A stretch of 23,735 nucleotides of DNA. Source: a virus. The translations under genes were made by a program, and so were the position numbers. The DNA lies in IMG/VR virus record IMGVR_UViG_3300017765_000063, positions 1 through 23,735 of that record. One strand, written 5' to 3'. Shown piece by piece: positions 8,697-17,338 of this stretch (position 1 is the first letter of the stretch; each line of letters starts with the position of its first letter). The notes beneath the pieces are model-generated. The model did not search any database and was not told where the DNA came from. It saw only the letters and a program-made list of their open reading frames with translations.

Positions 8697-10909
8697 GCAA
8701 ATTGTATCTCCATTGCTAATCCTAATACTTTTAGAGGTAGAGGACTATCTTGCGATATTGTTATTGTTGGTGATTTACTATATCCCAGAAAGGTAAATTC
8801 TTTTTTACCACCTACTGATGATAAATCTGTACCAATATTAAAATCTGCTTGTTGTATAATTAACTCTTTGGATGTTAAGTCAGCAGCTTTCATTGTTACA
8901 TCTAATCCCCCTGAAATATCTATTATAGCTTTATTAATCCTTCTTGGCTGTCCTGTCAATGGTCCAGTATCAATTTCTTTGTCTATAGGCATTGTTTCTA
9001 ATATAGGCGTAAAATTATATCCTACCCTAACGCCTGTAGGTTGTGGAGCATTATCTAAAGTAATTCTATTAGAAGCTCCTACAGTATATGATCCTAAAGC
9101 ACCATTACCAAAAACAGCTTCAATTACATTATTTTGTTCATAAATACTATTAACAGTATGTATAAAACCTTTTACAATAGTAATTACAGCATTATCTGAA
9201 GGAGTAGCAGCTAAACTTTTATCTAATTGTAAATTGTATTCATTAGTAGCAGTATTAGTTACAGCTTGTATAGTATATTCTGTGGCATTCCCAGCAATGG
9301 TAAATGTTTCTTGTATAGCTGGAGCAGTAGTAATGCCATCTATTAAAAGAGTTGTTCCTGATTGGCTACCACCTTTTACAGCTGGTGATCCTTTTTGGAA
9401 TACTGTTGTAGTTGTACTACAATCTACTGTTATAGAATCATCATTAGCAAATTTTTCTAATAAATATTTAGTTCCAGAAGGTAATATTCTTTTAGTAACT
9501 ACAAATAAGAACTCATTAACAGATGTTATGCTATGAAATTTATCATTTGTTTTGGTATTCCAAATAGTCCAACCAGCTATTTTTTCATCTCTAATACTAT
9601 GAAAGACACCTATTTGACCATCTAATGTAGTACCACTATTAAGGAAGTAAGCAAATTGTTCTGGTCTTTCTTCATTACCAGTCATCATTGTAATATCTTT
9701 AGGATTATCAATTACTTGAGATGACAGTACAGAAATACTATTAGATTTATATGCTTGTTCTAAATCAGAAAAAACATACTCACGAATTGACTTGCCATTT
9801 TTAGATGTAAAAATAGTAGCACCATCAAAAGGAGTTGGCTTTGCTCTATTACATCCATAAGGTGTTTGTCTAAGAAAAGAAATACTTGCTGGTGTAATTG
9901 CACTATCTGTACTTTGAGGAATATAGTATTCACCAGAATCTGTAAATATTTGTAAATTTCTACCAGATATAAAATGTCTTATTTCATTTACAGTATCAGC
10001 AGTAATATTAACATTAATACCTTCATTAGCTAATCCTGTACCTAAATCAAAACTAAAGTATGCTCCTATTTCAGAAGCAATAACAGATGAAGGATTATCT
10101 CTTACTCCACCAAACCAAATTCTATTATCATGGAATGTAACTGCTTGAGGAAATCCTCTAACAGTAGAAATTAATTGTTCTTGCCAATCTGCGTGAGGAC
10201 CAACAGTAACAGTATCTTCTAATACTGTAACTGTAACTACAGTTGCACTTGTATAACCAGTAACAAAACATTGTTTACCATTAACTTTTAAATATGTGTT
10301 TACATAAGAAGCACTAAAAGCATTAGCACTTGCAGTTAATGTTCTTCCTGTACCAGTAGCGTGAGCAGATAAAGTAACAGTAACGCTAGAATCAGCATAT
10401 TTATAAAAAGGTTGTAAGGTTTTACTTACACCACCTACAGTTACATCATCATCAGTTTCAAAAGAATAAAGACTTACTGAAAATGCAGAAGCACCAGTTC
10501 TTTTTATTTGAACAATAGGATTATTTCTATGACAGATAAATACAGTATCAGCAAACTGAGCATAACTTAATTCAAATAGTTGTGCTGTAGTCCAATTACA
10601 ATTACTTGTAATGTTAGCTGATATTGCAGTACCACTAGAATTATAAACATCTAATCTATTATTAGATAAAGCAAAAATTGCTACTTCATCTTCTGCAAAA
10701 ATAAAAGGAATGATTCTAGATTCTGCTGGTAGTTCTGCTGTAAATTGTGTAGCTGGTCTACGCATGACACCACCTTCATCTAAAAGATACCAGTTCTTAC
10801 ATTGTCTAGCACCTTCAAAATATGCTTTAGCATCTGTCCTTGCGTTGAGTAAAGGGTTAAGTTCTCCAGCTGAGAAGTTGGTAAATACTTGTCTGACTTT
10901 TCTTGGCAT
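8693..10909 (-). CDS. Tail tubular protein B (T7 gp12-like nozzle)
   Basis: 738-aa protein that forms the distal nozzle of the short tail. The N-terminus is the most diagnostic part: VRQVFTNFSAGELNPLL, then a segment with CKNWYLLDEGGVMRRPATQF at about residues 38-57, typical of podovirus tail tube B or stabilisation proteins. The rest is beta-rich. The length is close to the 794 aa of T7 gp12. It starts by a TAATG overlap with tail tube A and overlaps the gp14-like gene by four bases, so the three are probably translated in a coupled way. Confidence 0.9.
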   Translation of the reverse strand: MPRKVRQVFTNFSAGELNPLLNARTDAKAYFEGARQCKNWYLLDEGGVMRRPATQFTAELPAESRIIPFIFAEDEVAIFALSNNRLDVYNSSGTAISANITSNCNWTTAQLFELSYAQFADTVFICHRNNPIVQIKRTGASAFSVSLYSFETDDDVTVGGVSKTLQPFYKYADSSVTVTLSAHATGTGRTLTASANAFSASYVNTYLKVNGKQCFVTGYTSATVVTVTVLEDTVTVGPHADWQEQLISTVRGFPQAVTFHDNRIWFGGVRDNPSSVIASEIGAYFSFDLGTGLANEGINVNITADTVNEIRHFISGRNLQIFTDSGEYYIPQSTDSAITPASISFLRQTPYGCNRAKPTPFDGATIFTSKNGKSIREYVFSDLEQAYKSNSISVLSSQVIDNPKDITMMTGNEERPEQFAYFLNSGTTLDGQIGVFHSIRDEKIAGWTIWNTKTNDKFHSITSVNEFLFVVTKRILPSGTKYLLEKFANDDSITVDCSTTTTVFQKGSPAVKGGSQSGTTLLIDGITTAPAIQETFTIAGNATEYTIQAVTNTATNEYNLQLDKSLAATPSDNAVITIVKGFIHTVNSIYEQNNVIEAVFGNGALGSYTVGASNRITLDNAPQPTGVRVGYNFTPILETMPIDKEIDTGPLTGQPRRINKAIIDISGGLDVTMKAADLTSKELIIQQADFNIGTDLSSVGGKKEFTFLGYSKSPTITISQDSPLPLKVLGLAMEIQFA

Positions 10910-11517
10910 TAATAATTAACAAGTCCACTTCGACTGCTCCTTCTCTCAGCTATAAATCTTGTAGTATTTAACTTCTGTGTAGTAGTTTCTTGAGAAGCAA
11001 TATTTCTAGCTTTGATTAACTGTCTTTCTGCTTTTGTTTCATAAGAATTAATTAAGTCTGCATCTCTACCTAAAGAACCACCATAAGCACTAGCTAATTT
11101 ATAAATTAAAGCTAATCTAAAATATGTTGGAAACAAAGATTCATCCTGTCTAAATACATAATCCATATATACTTTACTACTAGAACCATAACCATTTAAA
11201 TAAATTTTATCTTCATATCTAGCATAGGGAATAGGATTGTCATTATTAGTTACAGTCATAATTGTAATGACTGCTGGATCACTAGGCATTTGATATGCAT
11301 ATTCATATCTAGTTGTAGGAGCGTCAGCTAATAAAGATAATTGTTTTTGACCCATTGCAAATCTCCAATGAGATTCTGCTAGAGTAGATTCTACTACTTC
11401 TTCATAAATAGTATTTGTAATTAAGGCTTCTGTAGAGTTATCAGTAAAAGAAGATATAGGATTAGCTCCTACTAATACTAACGCTCTTGATGCTATATCT
11501 ACTTTAGTTACTGCCAT
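10909..11517 (-). CDS. Tail tubular protein A (T7 gp11-like gatekeeper)
   Basis: 202-aa protein, about the size of T7 gp11 (196 aa), which forms the ring joining portal and nozzle. The N-terminal stretch VDIASRALVLVGANPISSF and the ESHWRFA motif (about residues 48-54) are hallmarks of this family, as is the C-terminal helical part with YKLASAYGG. Its ATG directly follows the stop of the lysine-rich gene upstream, and its stop overlaps the ATG of tail tube B (TAATG). Confidence 0.9.
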   Translation of the reverse strand: MAVTKVDIASRALVLVGANPISSFTDNSTEALITNTIYEEVVESTLAESHWRFAMGQKQLSLLADAPTTRYEYAYQMPSDPAVITIMTVTNNDNPIPYARYEDKIYLNGYGSSSKVYMDYVFRQDESLFPTYFRLALIYKLASAYGGSLGRDADLINSYETKAERQLIKARNIASQETTTQKLNTTRFIAERRSSRSGLVNY

Positions 11518-12300
11518 TTATACTTTTGGAATTAATATTGATAAATTTTTACCAGTAATATTTGTTATTCCATATTTATCATTTAAATAATTTAGTCTTG
11601 CCATAAATTCTTGTTTTTCAAGATAGGATGGATTATTTGATAAAACTACACTTTCTAATACAGCTAAATTTTTTCTAACATCATTTATTTCTTTTTCTGA
11701 TAATTGTTTAGATGAAAATACTGCATTTCTACTATTATCTTTAAATGTTGTACTAAATCTACCATCATTCATTCTTTTAATATCATACTCTGATTCTTTT
11801 GGTGTAGAAGATTTTAATAAAGAAGCTGTTAATCCAGCTATTCCTATAGCACCAGCAGCACCAACAACCATACCAGCTCCTTCTGCTTTGCTCATTGGAC
11901 CACCAACAGCATCTATTATTTTATCTTTATCTAACGATTTAACTTTGTTTGTTACTTTAGTTGCTGTTGTTTTTGCTGCTGTTGCACCAACCCCTACACC
12001 AGTAGCAACTTTAGCTTTTGTTGTTTTTGCTACATCTTTAACTTTTTCAATTACTGGTTTTGTTTTTTCTTTAATTTTATCAATAGATGGTTTGGTTTTT
12101 TCTTGAATTTTTTTTACAGCTGGTTTTGCTTTAGCTACTGCACCAGTTACTGCGGCAGATCCAGCAACTTTTTTTGTGTTTACTTTTACTGCTTCTTTTA
12201 ATTTGCTTGTTTGTTTTGTAGTTACATTGATAGCTTTTTTAAGACTTTTATTTTTGAGTAATTTTTTTGCTAATGCTTTTGCTGCTATACCTATTGCCAT
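11518..12300 (-). CDS. Lysine-rich, histone H1-like protein of unknown function
   Basis: 260-aa protein with three parts. Residues 1-130 are strongly basic and rich in Lys, Ala, Thr and Val, including three 11-residue repeats (65-75, 76-86, 87-97; unit IKEKTKPVIEK) that recall histone H1 tails or amphipathic lipid-binding helices. Residues 141-162 form a Gly/Ala/Val-rich hydrophobic stretch that could span a membrane or pack as a glycine zipper. Residues 165-260 look globular and charged. It is preceded by AAAGGA about seven bases from the ATG. It sits between the head genes and tail tube A, where T7 has no equivalent, so a virion DNA-binding, core or head-completion role is possible but not shown. 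Confidence 0.75.
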   Translation of the reverse strand: MAIGIAAKALAKKLLKNKSLKKAINVTTKQTSKLKEAVKVNTKKVAGSAAVTGAVAKAKPAVKKIQEKTKPSIDKIKEKTKPVIEKVKDVAKTTKAKVATGVGVGATAAKTTATKVTNKVKSLDKDKIIDAVGGPMSKAEGAGMVVGAAGAIGIAGLTASLLKSSTPKESEYDIKRMNDGRFSTTFKDNSRNAVFSSKQLSEKEINDVRKNLAVLESVVLSNNPSYLEKQEFMARLNYLNDKYGITNITGKNLSILIPKV

Positions 12301-12317
12301 TTTTTATTCCTTTATCA

Positions 12318-12337
12318 GTGGGGGATTTCTCCCCCAC
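12318..12337 (-). terminator. GC-rich stem-loop with GAAA tetraloop after the capsid module
   Basis: Read on the minus strand, GTGGGGGA-GAAA-TCCCCCAC is a perfect 8-bp stem with a GNRA tetraloop. It lies in the 49-bp gap between the 82-aa head-region gene and the lysine-rich gene. It lacks a following U-tract (TGATAAAGGAATA comes next), so it is not a textbook intrinsic terminator. It could be a leaky terminator or an RNA-stability element that raises expression of the upstream capsid genes. Confidence 0.55.
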
Positions 12338-12349
12338 TTCGTAATTATA

Positions 12350-12598
12350 TTATGATAGTAACGCAGATCTTACTTGCGTTGCACTAGAAGTAGTTATGAT
12401 AAGGATATCTACTACTCCGTTTGATCCACCACTATTTACTATTATAACATCACCAGCAGTTAATTCTTCTTTTGAAAGAAGAAAATACTCGTTGTCATCA
12501 ATAGTTCCAATAGCGTCGCCATCTGTGTAATACCACATAGAGTTGGAATCACCCATTTGACTTATTTTTTTAACAGGGTTTGCTAATTCATATGCCAT
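12350..12598 (-). CDS. Small head-region protein next to the capsid gene
   Basis: 82-aa protein directly after the major capsid gene, with an AGGAG site seven bases before its ATG. It contains a short aromatic strand (SMWYYTDGDAIGTI, about residues 20-33), then YFLLSKEEL and a GDVIIVNSGG segment. The overall look is of a small all-beta fold. Similar small proteins next to phage capsid genes are common, and head decoration is a reasonable guess, but I cannot name a family. Confidence 0.7.
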   Translation of the reverse strand: MAYELANPVKKISQMGDSNSMWYYTDGDAIGTIDDNEYFLLSKEELTAGDVIIVNSGGSNGVVDILIITTSSATQVRSALLS

Positions 12599-12607
12599 TG
12601 ATTACTC

Positions 12608-13456
12608 CTATTCTGCACACTTCTGTATACGAATACCATTGGTATCAATTAAGATTGAACCCATTGATAGGTATGATGTTAATAGATGAGCTACTTTCTC
12701 AGGAATGTAGTTTACTTCAGTTCTAACTTCTGAACCTACGCCTAAACCCATTGAGGATTTATGCCAACAAACAGTATGTCTATCTGTTGCTCCAGATGTA
12801 TCAAGACCTGAGTGAACAAAAGTTAAGAATCCTAAGAATCTTTTAGCTGTGTAGTTCATTCCAGCGAAAGGTAATTGGCTTGGACCAATATAGTCAAGGT
12901 TTGACCAGTTATCTTCTGCTAGTAGATCACCCCATTGATTTGGACCTATTGCCCAATATCTTTGGTCATCATCAGGAACTTCGTTTGTTCCAAATAATGC
13001 TTGCATATCTTTGAACTTAGCTACATTCATATCAGTTGCTAATCCAGCTGTACCATTTGCACCAGCATTGTTTGCTACTTTAGTAGCAGAATCCATAGCT
13101 GTTGTAATAATACTGTCAGTCTTACGACCAAGAGCGTAAGCTGCGTTATTTGCAATTACTGCTCTTTCGTCAATGTTGGTTTTCAACTCGTCTAATTTAT
13201 CCACATAGTCAGATGCATAGTAGTCAGCAAGTGTTGCTGTTACATTTGTGTGTGAAATGTTCATCGCTACAACCTCAGCGTGTCTAGCTTTAGTTGTTGC
13301 TTCTCCTGTTCCTACTTTTTGGAACTTAACAGATTCACCTGATACACCATTAACTGTACGAATTAAATTTTTAAGTTTACTACCCATTCTTTGGTATGCC
13401 ATATGTACTTCAGCTTCAAACTGAGTAATAAAAGCATTGGTTATAGATGCACTCAT
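12608..13456 (-). CDS. Major capsid protein
   Basis: 282-aa shell protein. The N-terminal half carries the pattern I associate with the Phage_capsid_2-type major capsid proteins: FEAEVHMAYQRMGSKL (about residues 13-28), FQKVGTGEATTKARH (about 45-59), LADYYASDYVDKLDELKTN (about 76-94) and YALGRKTDSII (about 107-117). The protein is shorter than T7 gp10A (345 aa). Its AAAGGAG ribosome binding site lies five bases before the ATG and is among the strongest in this operon, as expected for the most abundant product. It follows a 133-bp gap after the scaffold module. Confidence 0.9.
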   Translation of the reverse strand: MSASITNAFITQFEAEVHMAYQRMGSKLKNLIRTVNGVSGESVKFQKVGTGEATTKARHAEVVAMNISHTNVTATLADYYASDYVDKLDELKTNIDERAVIANNAAYALGRKTDSIITTAMDSATKVANNAGANGTAGLATDMNVAKFKDMQALFGTNEVPDDDQRYWAIGPNQWGDLLAEDNWSNLDYIGPSQLPFAGMNYTAKRFLGFLTFVHSGLDTSGATDRHTVCWHKSSMGLGVGSEVRTEVNYIPEKVAHLLTSYLSMGSILIDTNGIRIQKCAE

Positions 13457-13589
13457 TTTAACTCCTTTAAGTTATTTAGTTTATGTAAAAAGATTATCTC
13501 TTTTGGAAGCAATCGTTATCCTAATTAGGGCGATCCTAATGCCATCTGAGGTCTTATTAAGATATCAGTTACATAGATAACTTACTAAT
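13457..13589 (-). promoter_or_regulatory. Capsid gene leader with strong ribosome binding site
   Basis: 133-bp gap upstream of the capsid gene and the largest in the minus-strand virion block. It holds the AAAGGAG site (13462-13468), an AT-rich stem AAAAGA/TCTTTT (13487-13492 with 13498-13503) and the palindrome CCTAATTAGG (13520-13529). I find no convincing sigma-70 promoter. The stems may protect or regulate capsid mRNA. Confidence 0.45.
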
Positions 13590-13880
13590 TCAACGCACAA
13601 ATTTAAATGATTTTATATTTTCTGTAGGAATTGTAGTACAGTCGCCAATATCCGTATCATTGTAGGACATATAAACTATTGTGGAGTGTTTATTTTTTTC
13701 TAATAAGTAGCCTTCTGTAGTATTTACTGCTGGTTTAAATAGTTTTGCTTCACTAGGAGAGAGCCATTCAGCATGACTAATAGCATCTCTCCAAAGTATT
13801 TTAACTCTTTTACGCTTTGTTTGCGTATTTCTCGTAGAGGTCTGTAACTTTTTTGATGTATGCTGGATCTTTTGCTCCAT
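13590..13880 (-). CDS. Small conserved phage protein between scaffold and capsid
   Basis: A protein of 96 aa if the ATG at 13880 is used; the reading frame is open up to ATG 13901 (103 aa). The first 25 or so residues overlap the scaffold gene out of frame and look like forced sequence. The conserved part starts at VKILWRDAISHAEWL and continues with KPAVNTTEGYLLEKN, a Thr/Tyr-rich strand, GDCTTIPTENIKSF and the end. I recall similar small proteins in many tailed phages (a W-x-DA start, a 't-GyLl-e' strand and an 'IP' C-terminus), usually near head or tail-completion genes, with no proven function. No good in-frame start lies nearer the conserved part, so the true start is uncertain. Confidence 0.65.
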   Translation of the reverse strand: MEQKIQHTSKKLQTSTRNTQTKRKRVKILWRDAISHAEWLSPSEAKLFKPAVNTTEGYLLEKNKHSTIVYMSYNDTDIGDCTTIPTENIKSFKFVR

Positions 13881-14550
13881 CCTTCCAATACCTTTCATCA
13901 TTCATCATTGATCTTAAATCTAACGGATCTAAAGACACATCTATTTTTGTTTCTGTACTTGGTATAGGAGCATCTTTATTTAAACTCATAATTTCTTCTA
14001 TAGCTTTTACACCATCAGCAGTACTAGCTATATTAGCCATAGCTGCATAACTTGATTCACTTAGATTTTTTTTTGCCCATAAATCAGCAGATTCAATTCT
14101 TTGTGTAGCATTTTCTCCTAATAAATTTATTTGTGTATCTCTATCAGGTAATCCAGATATTTCATTTTGTACAAATGCTTCAATGCCTTTGTTAAAATCT
14201 TCATTACTTAATCCTTTAGACTTTGCTGTTTCTTGCCACCATTGTAGTAAAGGTTGTTCTGGATCTACATCTACTTGAACACCATCAGGTAATTCAGGCA
14301 TTTTTATTTCATATGCATCAGGTGCTTGACCTTTAATGTCTGCTAATACTTCTTCTCTAATAGTACCAGCTAGTTCATCTGTTCTTTGACCTAATCTTTT
14401 TTCTAATGCTTTGTAAGAAGCACCCATTTCTTCTACATTAACTTCATTTAAATCTTTGTTCCAAAATTTTTCAGGAACATAAGAAGGAATCTCTGTTGTG
14501 GCTTCTTCTGTTTTTGTTTCTGTATTTTCAATAGTCTGATCTTCACTCAT
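13810..14550 (-). CDS. Capsid assembly scaffolding protein (T7 gp9-like)
   Basis: 246-aa acidic protein between portal and capsid, the standard place for the internal scaffold that directs shell assembly and leaves before packaging. It begins with a Glu/Thr-rich disordered tail, then PSYVPEKFWNKDLNEVNVEE (about residues 22-41), which is typical of podovirus scaffold proteins, followed by helical segments including KALEKRLGQRTDEL and a C-terminal YIKKVTDLYEKYANKA helix (about 231-246) suited to bind capsid protein. It overlaps the upstream small gene by eight bases. T7 gp9 is about 307 aa. Confidence 0.85.
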   Translation of the reverse strand: MSEDQTIENTETKTEEATTEIPSYVPEKFWNKDLNEVNVEEMGASYKALEKRLGQRTDELAGTIREEVLADIKGQAPDAYEIKMPELPDGVQVDVDPEQPLLQWWQETAKSKGLSNEDFNKGIEAFVQNEISGLPDRDTQINLLGENATQRIESADLWAKKNLSESSYAAMANIASTADGVKAIEEIMSLNKDAPIPSTETKIDVSLDPLDLRSMMNDERYWKDGAKDPAYIKKVTDLYEKYANKA

Positions 14551-14788
14551 TTTTAGTACCTCTTTTTATTTTACTTTTAATTATTTGTAATAAATATCTT
14601 TGTCCTTCCAAATGCCATAGTGTTGAATCACTAGCTTGTGGAGTACAAATACTATTTATAGTTATAGATTCTAAATACTCAATTACTTTTTTACCATTTA
14701 CTTGATTAAATACAGAGGTAAATATCTTATCTATTTCTGTAGATTCTGATTTATTAGACTTCTTGTTCTGAAGATTCTGCCAACTCAT
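14543..14788 (-). CDS. Small conserved protein between portal and scaffold
   Basis: 81-aa protein if the ATG at 14788 is used. The frame extends to an ATG at 14836, but that part lies inside the portal gene and reads like shadow sequence, so I prefer the inner start; neither has a clear ribosome binding site. The conserved core is IFTSVFNQVNGKKVIEYLE followed by PQASDSTLWHLEGQRYLL and a short basic helix. This matches my recollection of the small Bbp19-like proteins found beside portal genes in many podoviruses, which have no established function. It overlaps the portal end by 35 bases and the scaffold start by 8. Confidence 0.7.
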   Translation of the reverse strand: MSWQNLQNKKSNKSESTEIDKIFTSVFNQVNGKKVIEYLESITINSICTPQASDSTLWHLEGQRYLLQIIKSKIKRGTKNE

Positions 14789-16349
14789 TTGGTTGGATAT
14801 TAGCTTGTTGCTGTTGTGATTGCAACCTTGAAACAACTTCTGCTTGTTCTTCTGCTGTTCTTACTAATTTTTCAGGTAGATTCATTTTATCTACCAAATA
14901 TCTAGCTATTTCGTCTTGTTTAACTACCATGTTTAACATTTCAGGACCAAAAGTAGTACCTAATATTTCTGAGAATCTCATAACATCAGCTATATCTTGT
15001 TGATGTTGTGCTTTAGAAAGAGGAGAAGTAGATACAACTTTTACTTCTCTATCATTAACTGTAGGTATTTTTATTTTACCTTGTTTAGTTAATATTCTAA
15101 TTACCCTTCTTAATAAGGGTGTTACAAACTCTGATTGTAATCTTCCGAATGATGATCCTATTTGTCGTGATAGATCAGACATTCTTTCTGCTACTTCAGT
15201 AGCTGACATTGGTGTACCTTCAGGTCTACCTAATGTTTCCATATATAAAGCCTTTTTAATATTTGCTCTCATATCTCCTAAGATTAACTGAGCTACATCA
15301 AATCTACCAGCTGCTGGTAGTGCTTGTAATCCTCTGCTGTTTGGTGCTACAGGGATTAGACTACCGGGCTGTAGTACAATATTTTCAGGATTTATTACTC
15401 CATCATCTTCAAAAGTATAGATACCAGATATACTCATTTGAGCATTTTGTAAGATGAGTTCTACTGTTAGGTTTGTAGTTTTAATTGCAGCCATAGCATT
15501 AAATACTGGACCACGACCATAAACTTCTCCTGATGCTTTATTCCATCTAAAAGCAATATAAGGATTTGAACCAATACCTTTTAGTTCTTTTTCAAAAATC
15601 ATTTCTTGCATACTCATACAAACTACACAGTACTTAAATCTTTCTTCGTTAGGCTTATCGTATAATTTAAAAACTCCTTCAACTATCTTAGCTCTATCAT
15701 GTCCATCATCTGAAATTTTTTTCATCATTTCAGGAGACATTTCTGCATTAGGATATGCTGTCATAATCTGATTATAATTCATGTATCTAGTTCTAAAGAC
15801 TGTATCTATTTTATTGTCAGGTCCATTGTTCAGCATAACTCTTGGTAAAGGTATAGCTTGAAAGTTTATAGGATTAAGACTATCTCCTTCTTCTACTAAC
15901 AGAACAGAAGTTCCAATAGCTAAGTCCATAAATGCTTCGTGTACTTCTTGATTAAAATTAGATCCACCTAATATTTCAAAGACATATTCAGTTATAGCAT
16001 CTAGTTGTTCATTGACTTCAGGGATTGCTTCTTCTGGTATTTCTGATCCAGCTTCAAAGTTTGCCCAACGACCATATGTTGGAACCATTCCAGCTTGTAG
16101 TCTTGAAGCAAATTCTTGTATTCCTACTACAGCTGTTTCATCAAATATCTTATCTGTTCTTCTTTCCCCTATAGTTTCATCATAAAATGATTCTCTTTGA
16201 GGCATAGTATATTCATATGCTTCTTCATATTTATCTTTCCAATTATCATATATATATTCTGCATCTCTAAATCTTTTAATAAAAGAAGCTACTCTAGGAT
16301 CATTACCACTATAAGGTGTATCATCTTCAGGTACTGGTAAATAAGGCAT
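14754..16349 (-). CDS. Portal protein (T7 gp8-like head-tail connector)
   Basis: 531-aa portal, almost exactly the size of T7 gp8 (536 aa). It would form the dodecameric channel for DNA packaging and exit. Supporting segments include RDAEYIYDNWKDKYEEAYEY (about residues 28-47), TAVVGIQEFASRLQAGMVP (about 72-90), the conserved YGRGPVFNAMAAIKTTN (about 277-293) and GRPEGTPMSATEVAERM (about 382-398), all characteristic of the head-tail connector family. The C-terminus is Gln-rich (QSQQQQ) and probably flexible. It starts by a TAATG overlap with the upstream gene. Confidence 0.92.
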   Translation of the reverse strand: MPYLPVPEDDTPYSGNDPRVASFIKRFRDAEYIYDNWKDKYEEAYEYTMPQRESFYDETIGERRTDKIFDETAVVGIQEFASRLQAGMVPTYGRWANFEAGSEIPEEAIPEVNEQLDAITEYVFEILGGSNFNQEVHEAFMDLAIGTSVLLVEEGDSLNPINFQAIPLPRVMLNNGPDNKIDTVFRTRYMNYNQIMTAYPNAEMSPEMMKKISDDGHDRAKIVEGVFKLYDKPNEERFKYCVVCMSMQEMIFEKELKGIGSNPYIAFRWNKASGEVYGRGPVFNAMAAIKTTNLTVELILQNAQMSISGIYTFEDDGVINPENIVLQPGSLIPVAPNSRGLQALPAAGRFDVAQLILGDMRANIKKALYMETLGRPEGTPMSATEVAERMSDLSRQIGSSFGRLQSEFVTPLLRRVIRILTKQGKIKIPTVNDREVKVVSTSPLSKAQHQQDIADVMRFSEILGTTFGPEMLNMVVKQDEIARYLVDKMNLPEKLVRTAEEQAEVVSRLQSQQQQANIQPNELAESSEQEV

Positions 16350-17113
16350 TATTTCATTTTACCTAAAAATGTTTGAGCCGAAGATTGTAGAAACTTTCTA
16401 TTAGGACTACCACTATCACTTTTAGCTAAATTAGCTAATCTATTTTTTGCTGTTTGATTTCCAGCAGATGCTTGTGTCATATTTTCTGTCATTTGATTGG
16501 TGTTTGTAATAGGTGCTTCTGTTTTATTTGTTGATACATTGTTTTGTCCTGTACCAACTCCTCTTTTAGAGCCACTATAATAATCTGCAACATATTGAGA
16601 ATAAGGTTGTTTACTAGAATAATAGGCAGCTGAAAAAAAAGAAGGCATACCACTTAATCCAGTAGCTAAAGCTCCAGCTATTGTTTTAAATTTTTGTTGA
16701 GAATCATACATTTGTCTTGACAAAGGCATAGGTTCTCTTTTAGCTGCTTCCATTGCACCTCTAGTTGTATTTGTATATGTCAATCCTTTATCTGTTTGTA
16801 CTGCTGGATCATATGTTGTAAAAGTTTTTCCTGTAGCATCAGTAACTGTACGAGCAGTTGCTAATCCTTGTGAAGCTAAATATTCTCCTCTTGCTGCTTG
16901 GTATTCTGCACCATACATTTGATTAGATGATGTAGTAGAATAAAATCCTGTTGGTGTTGTATTAGCACCAGCAACAGGACCAGCCACTGTAGTTGTAATA
17001 CCTAATTTTTTTTGAGCATATTGATCTGCTTTTATACCTTGTACTACTGCACTTGATTGTGCAGTCTTATTAGACATTCCACCTTTTGATGATGATGGTG
17101 TATTACTACTCAA
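16349..17113 (-). CDS. Unknown Ser/Thr/Gln-rich protein upstream of the portal
   Basis: 254-aa protein of unknown function, of low complexity and rich in Ser, Thr, Asn, Gln and Ala. It has recurring Tyr-containing segments such as YSTTSSNQMYGAEYQAARGE and YSSKQPYSQYVADYYSG, and no membrane helix. The best start is a TTG at 17113, seven bases after GGAG and overlapping the upstream stop (TTGA). An internal ATG at residue 13 with AAAGG before it is the alternative. Its place between large terminase and portal suggests a minor head or ejected protein; this is inference from position only. Confidence 0.65.
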   Translation of the reverse strand: MSSNTPSSSKGGMSNKTAQSSAVVQGIKADQYAQKKLGITTTVAGPVAGANTTPTGFYSTTSSNQMYGAEYQAARGEYLASQGLATARTVTDATGKTFTTYDPAVQTDKGLTYTNTTRGAMEAAKREPMPLSRQMYDSQQKFKTIAGALATGLSGMPSFFSAAYYSSKQPYSQYVADYYSGSKRGVGTGQNNVSTNKTEAPITNTNQMTENMTQASAGNQTAKNRLANLAKSDSGSPNRKFLQSSAQTFLGKMK

Positions 17114-17334
17114 ATTTCTTCTCCATCTCTAAAAAATCCTTGTTGTCCTGACTTAGAAAATAAACTTCTAGTTCCTAACATACCTTTGGATTTTCTTTTC
17201 TTTTGTCTTTTTTCTTTAGCTTCTGCTTCTGCTTTTAATCTTTCTTCTTCAGCACGCTTTCTTTCTATATCTTCACGCAGAGCCTTGTCTGCTGGTGTTT
17301 CTTTATATTTAGTTGAGCCGAATAAATTTCCCAT
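17110..17334 (-). CDS. Small charged coiled-coil protein
   Basis: 74-aa protein with an Ala/Lys/Glu-rich helix from about residue 16 to 48 (ADKALREDIERKRAEEERLK and onward) that should form a coiled coil, framed by MGNLFGSTKYKETP and a C-terminal GTRSLFSKSGQQGFF segment. Similar tiny proteins ending in a 'G-t-r-SL-f' motif occur upstream of portal genes in other podoviruses as I remember them, without known function. No clear ribosome binding site precedes its ATG, and it overlaps the next gene by four bases, so it is probably translated by coupling. Confidence 0.65.
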   Translation of the reverse strand: MGNLFGSTKYKETPADKALREDIERKRAEEERLKAEAEAKEKRQKKRKSKGMLGTRSLFSKSGQQGFFRDGEEI

Positions 17335-17338
17335 GGGT

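Noticed and set aside
14789-14836. Longer N-terminus (from ATG 14836) of the small protein between portal and scaffold
   Set aside because: These codons are the portal gene read in another frame, with no ribosome site; the inner ATG fits the conserved part better.
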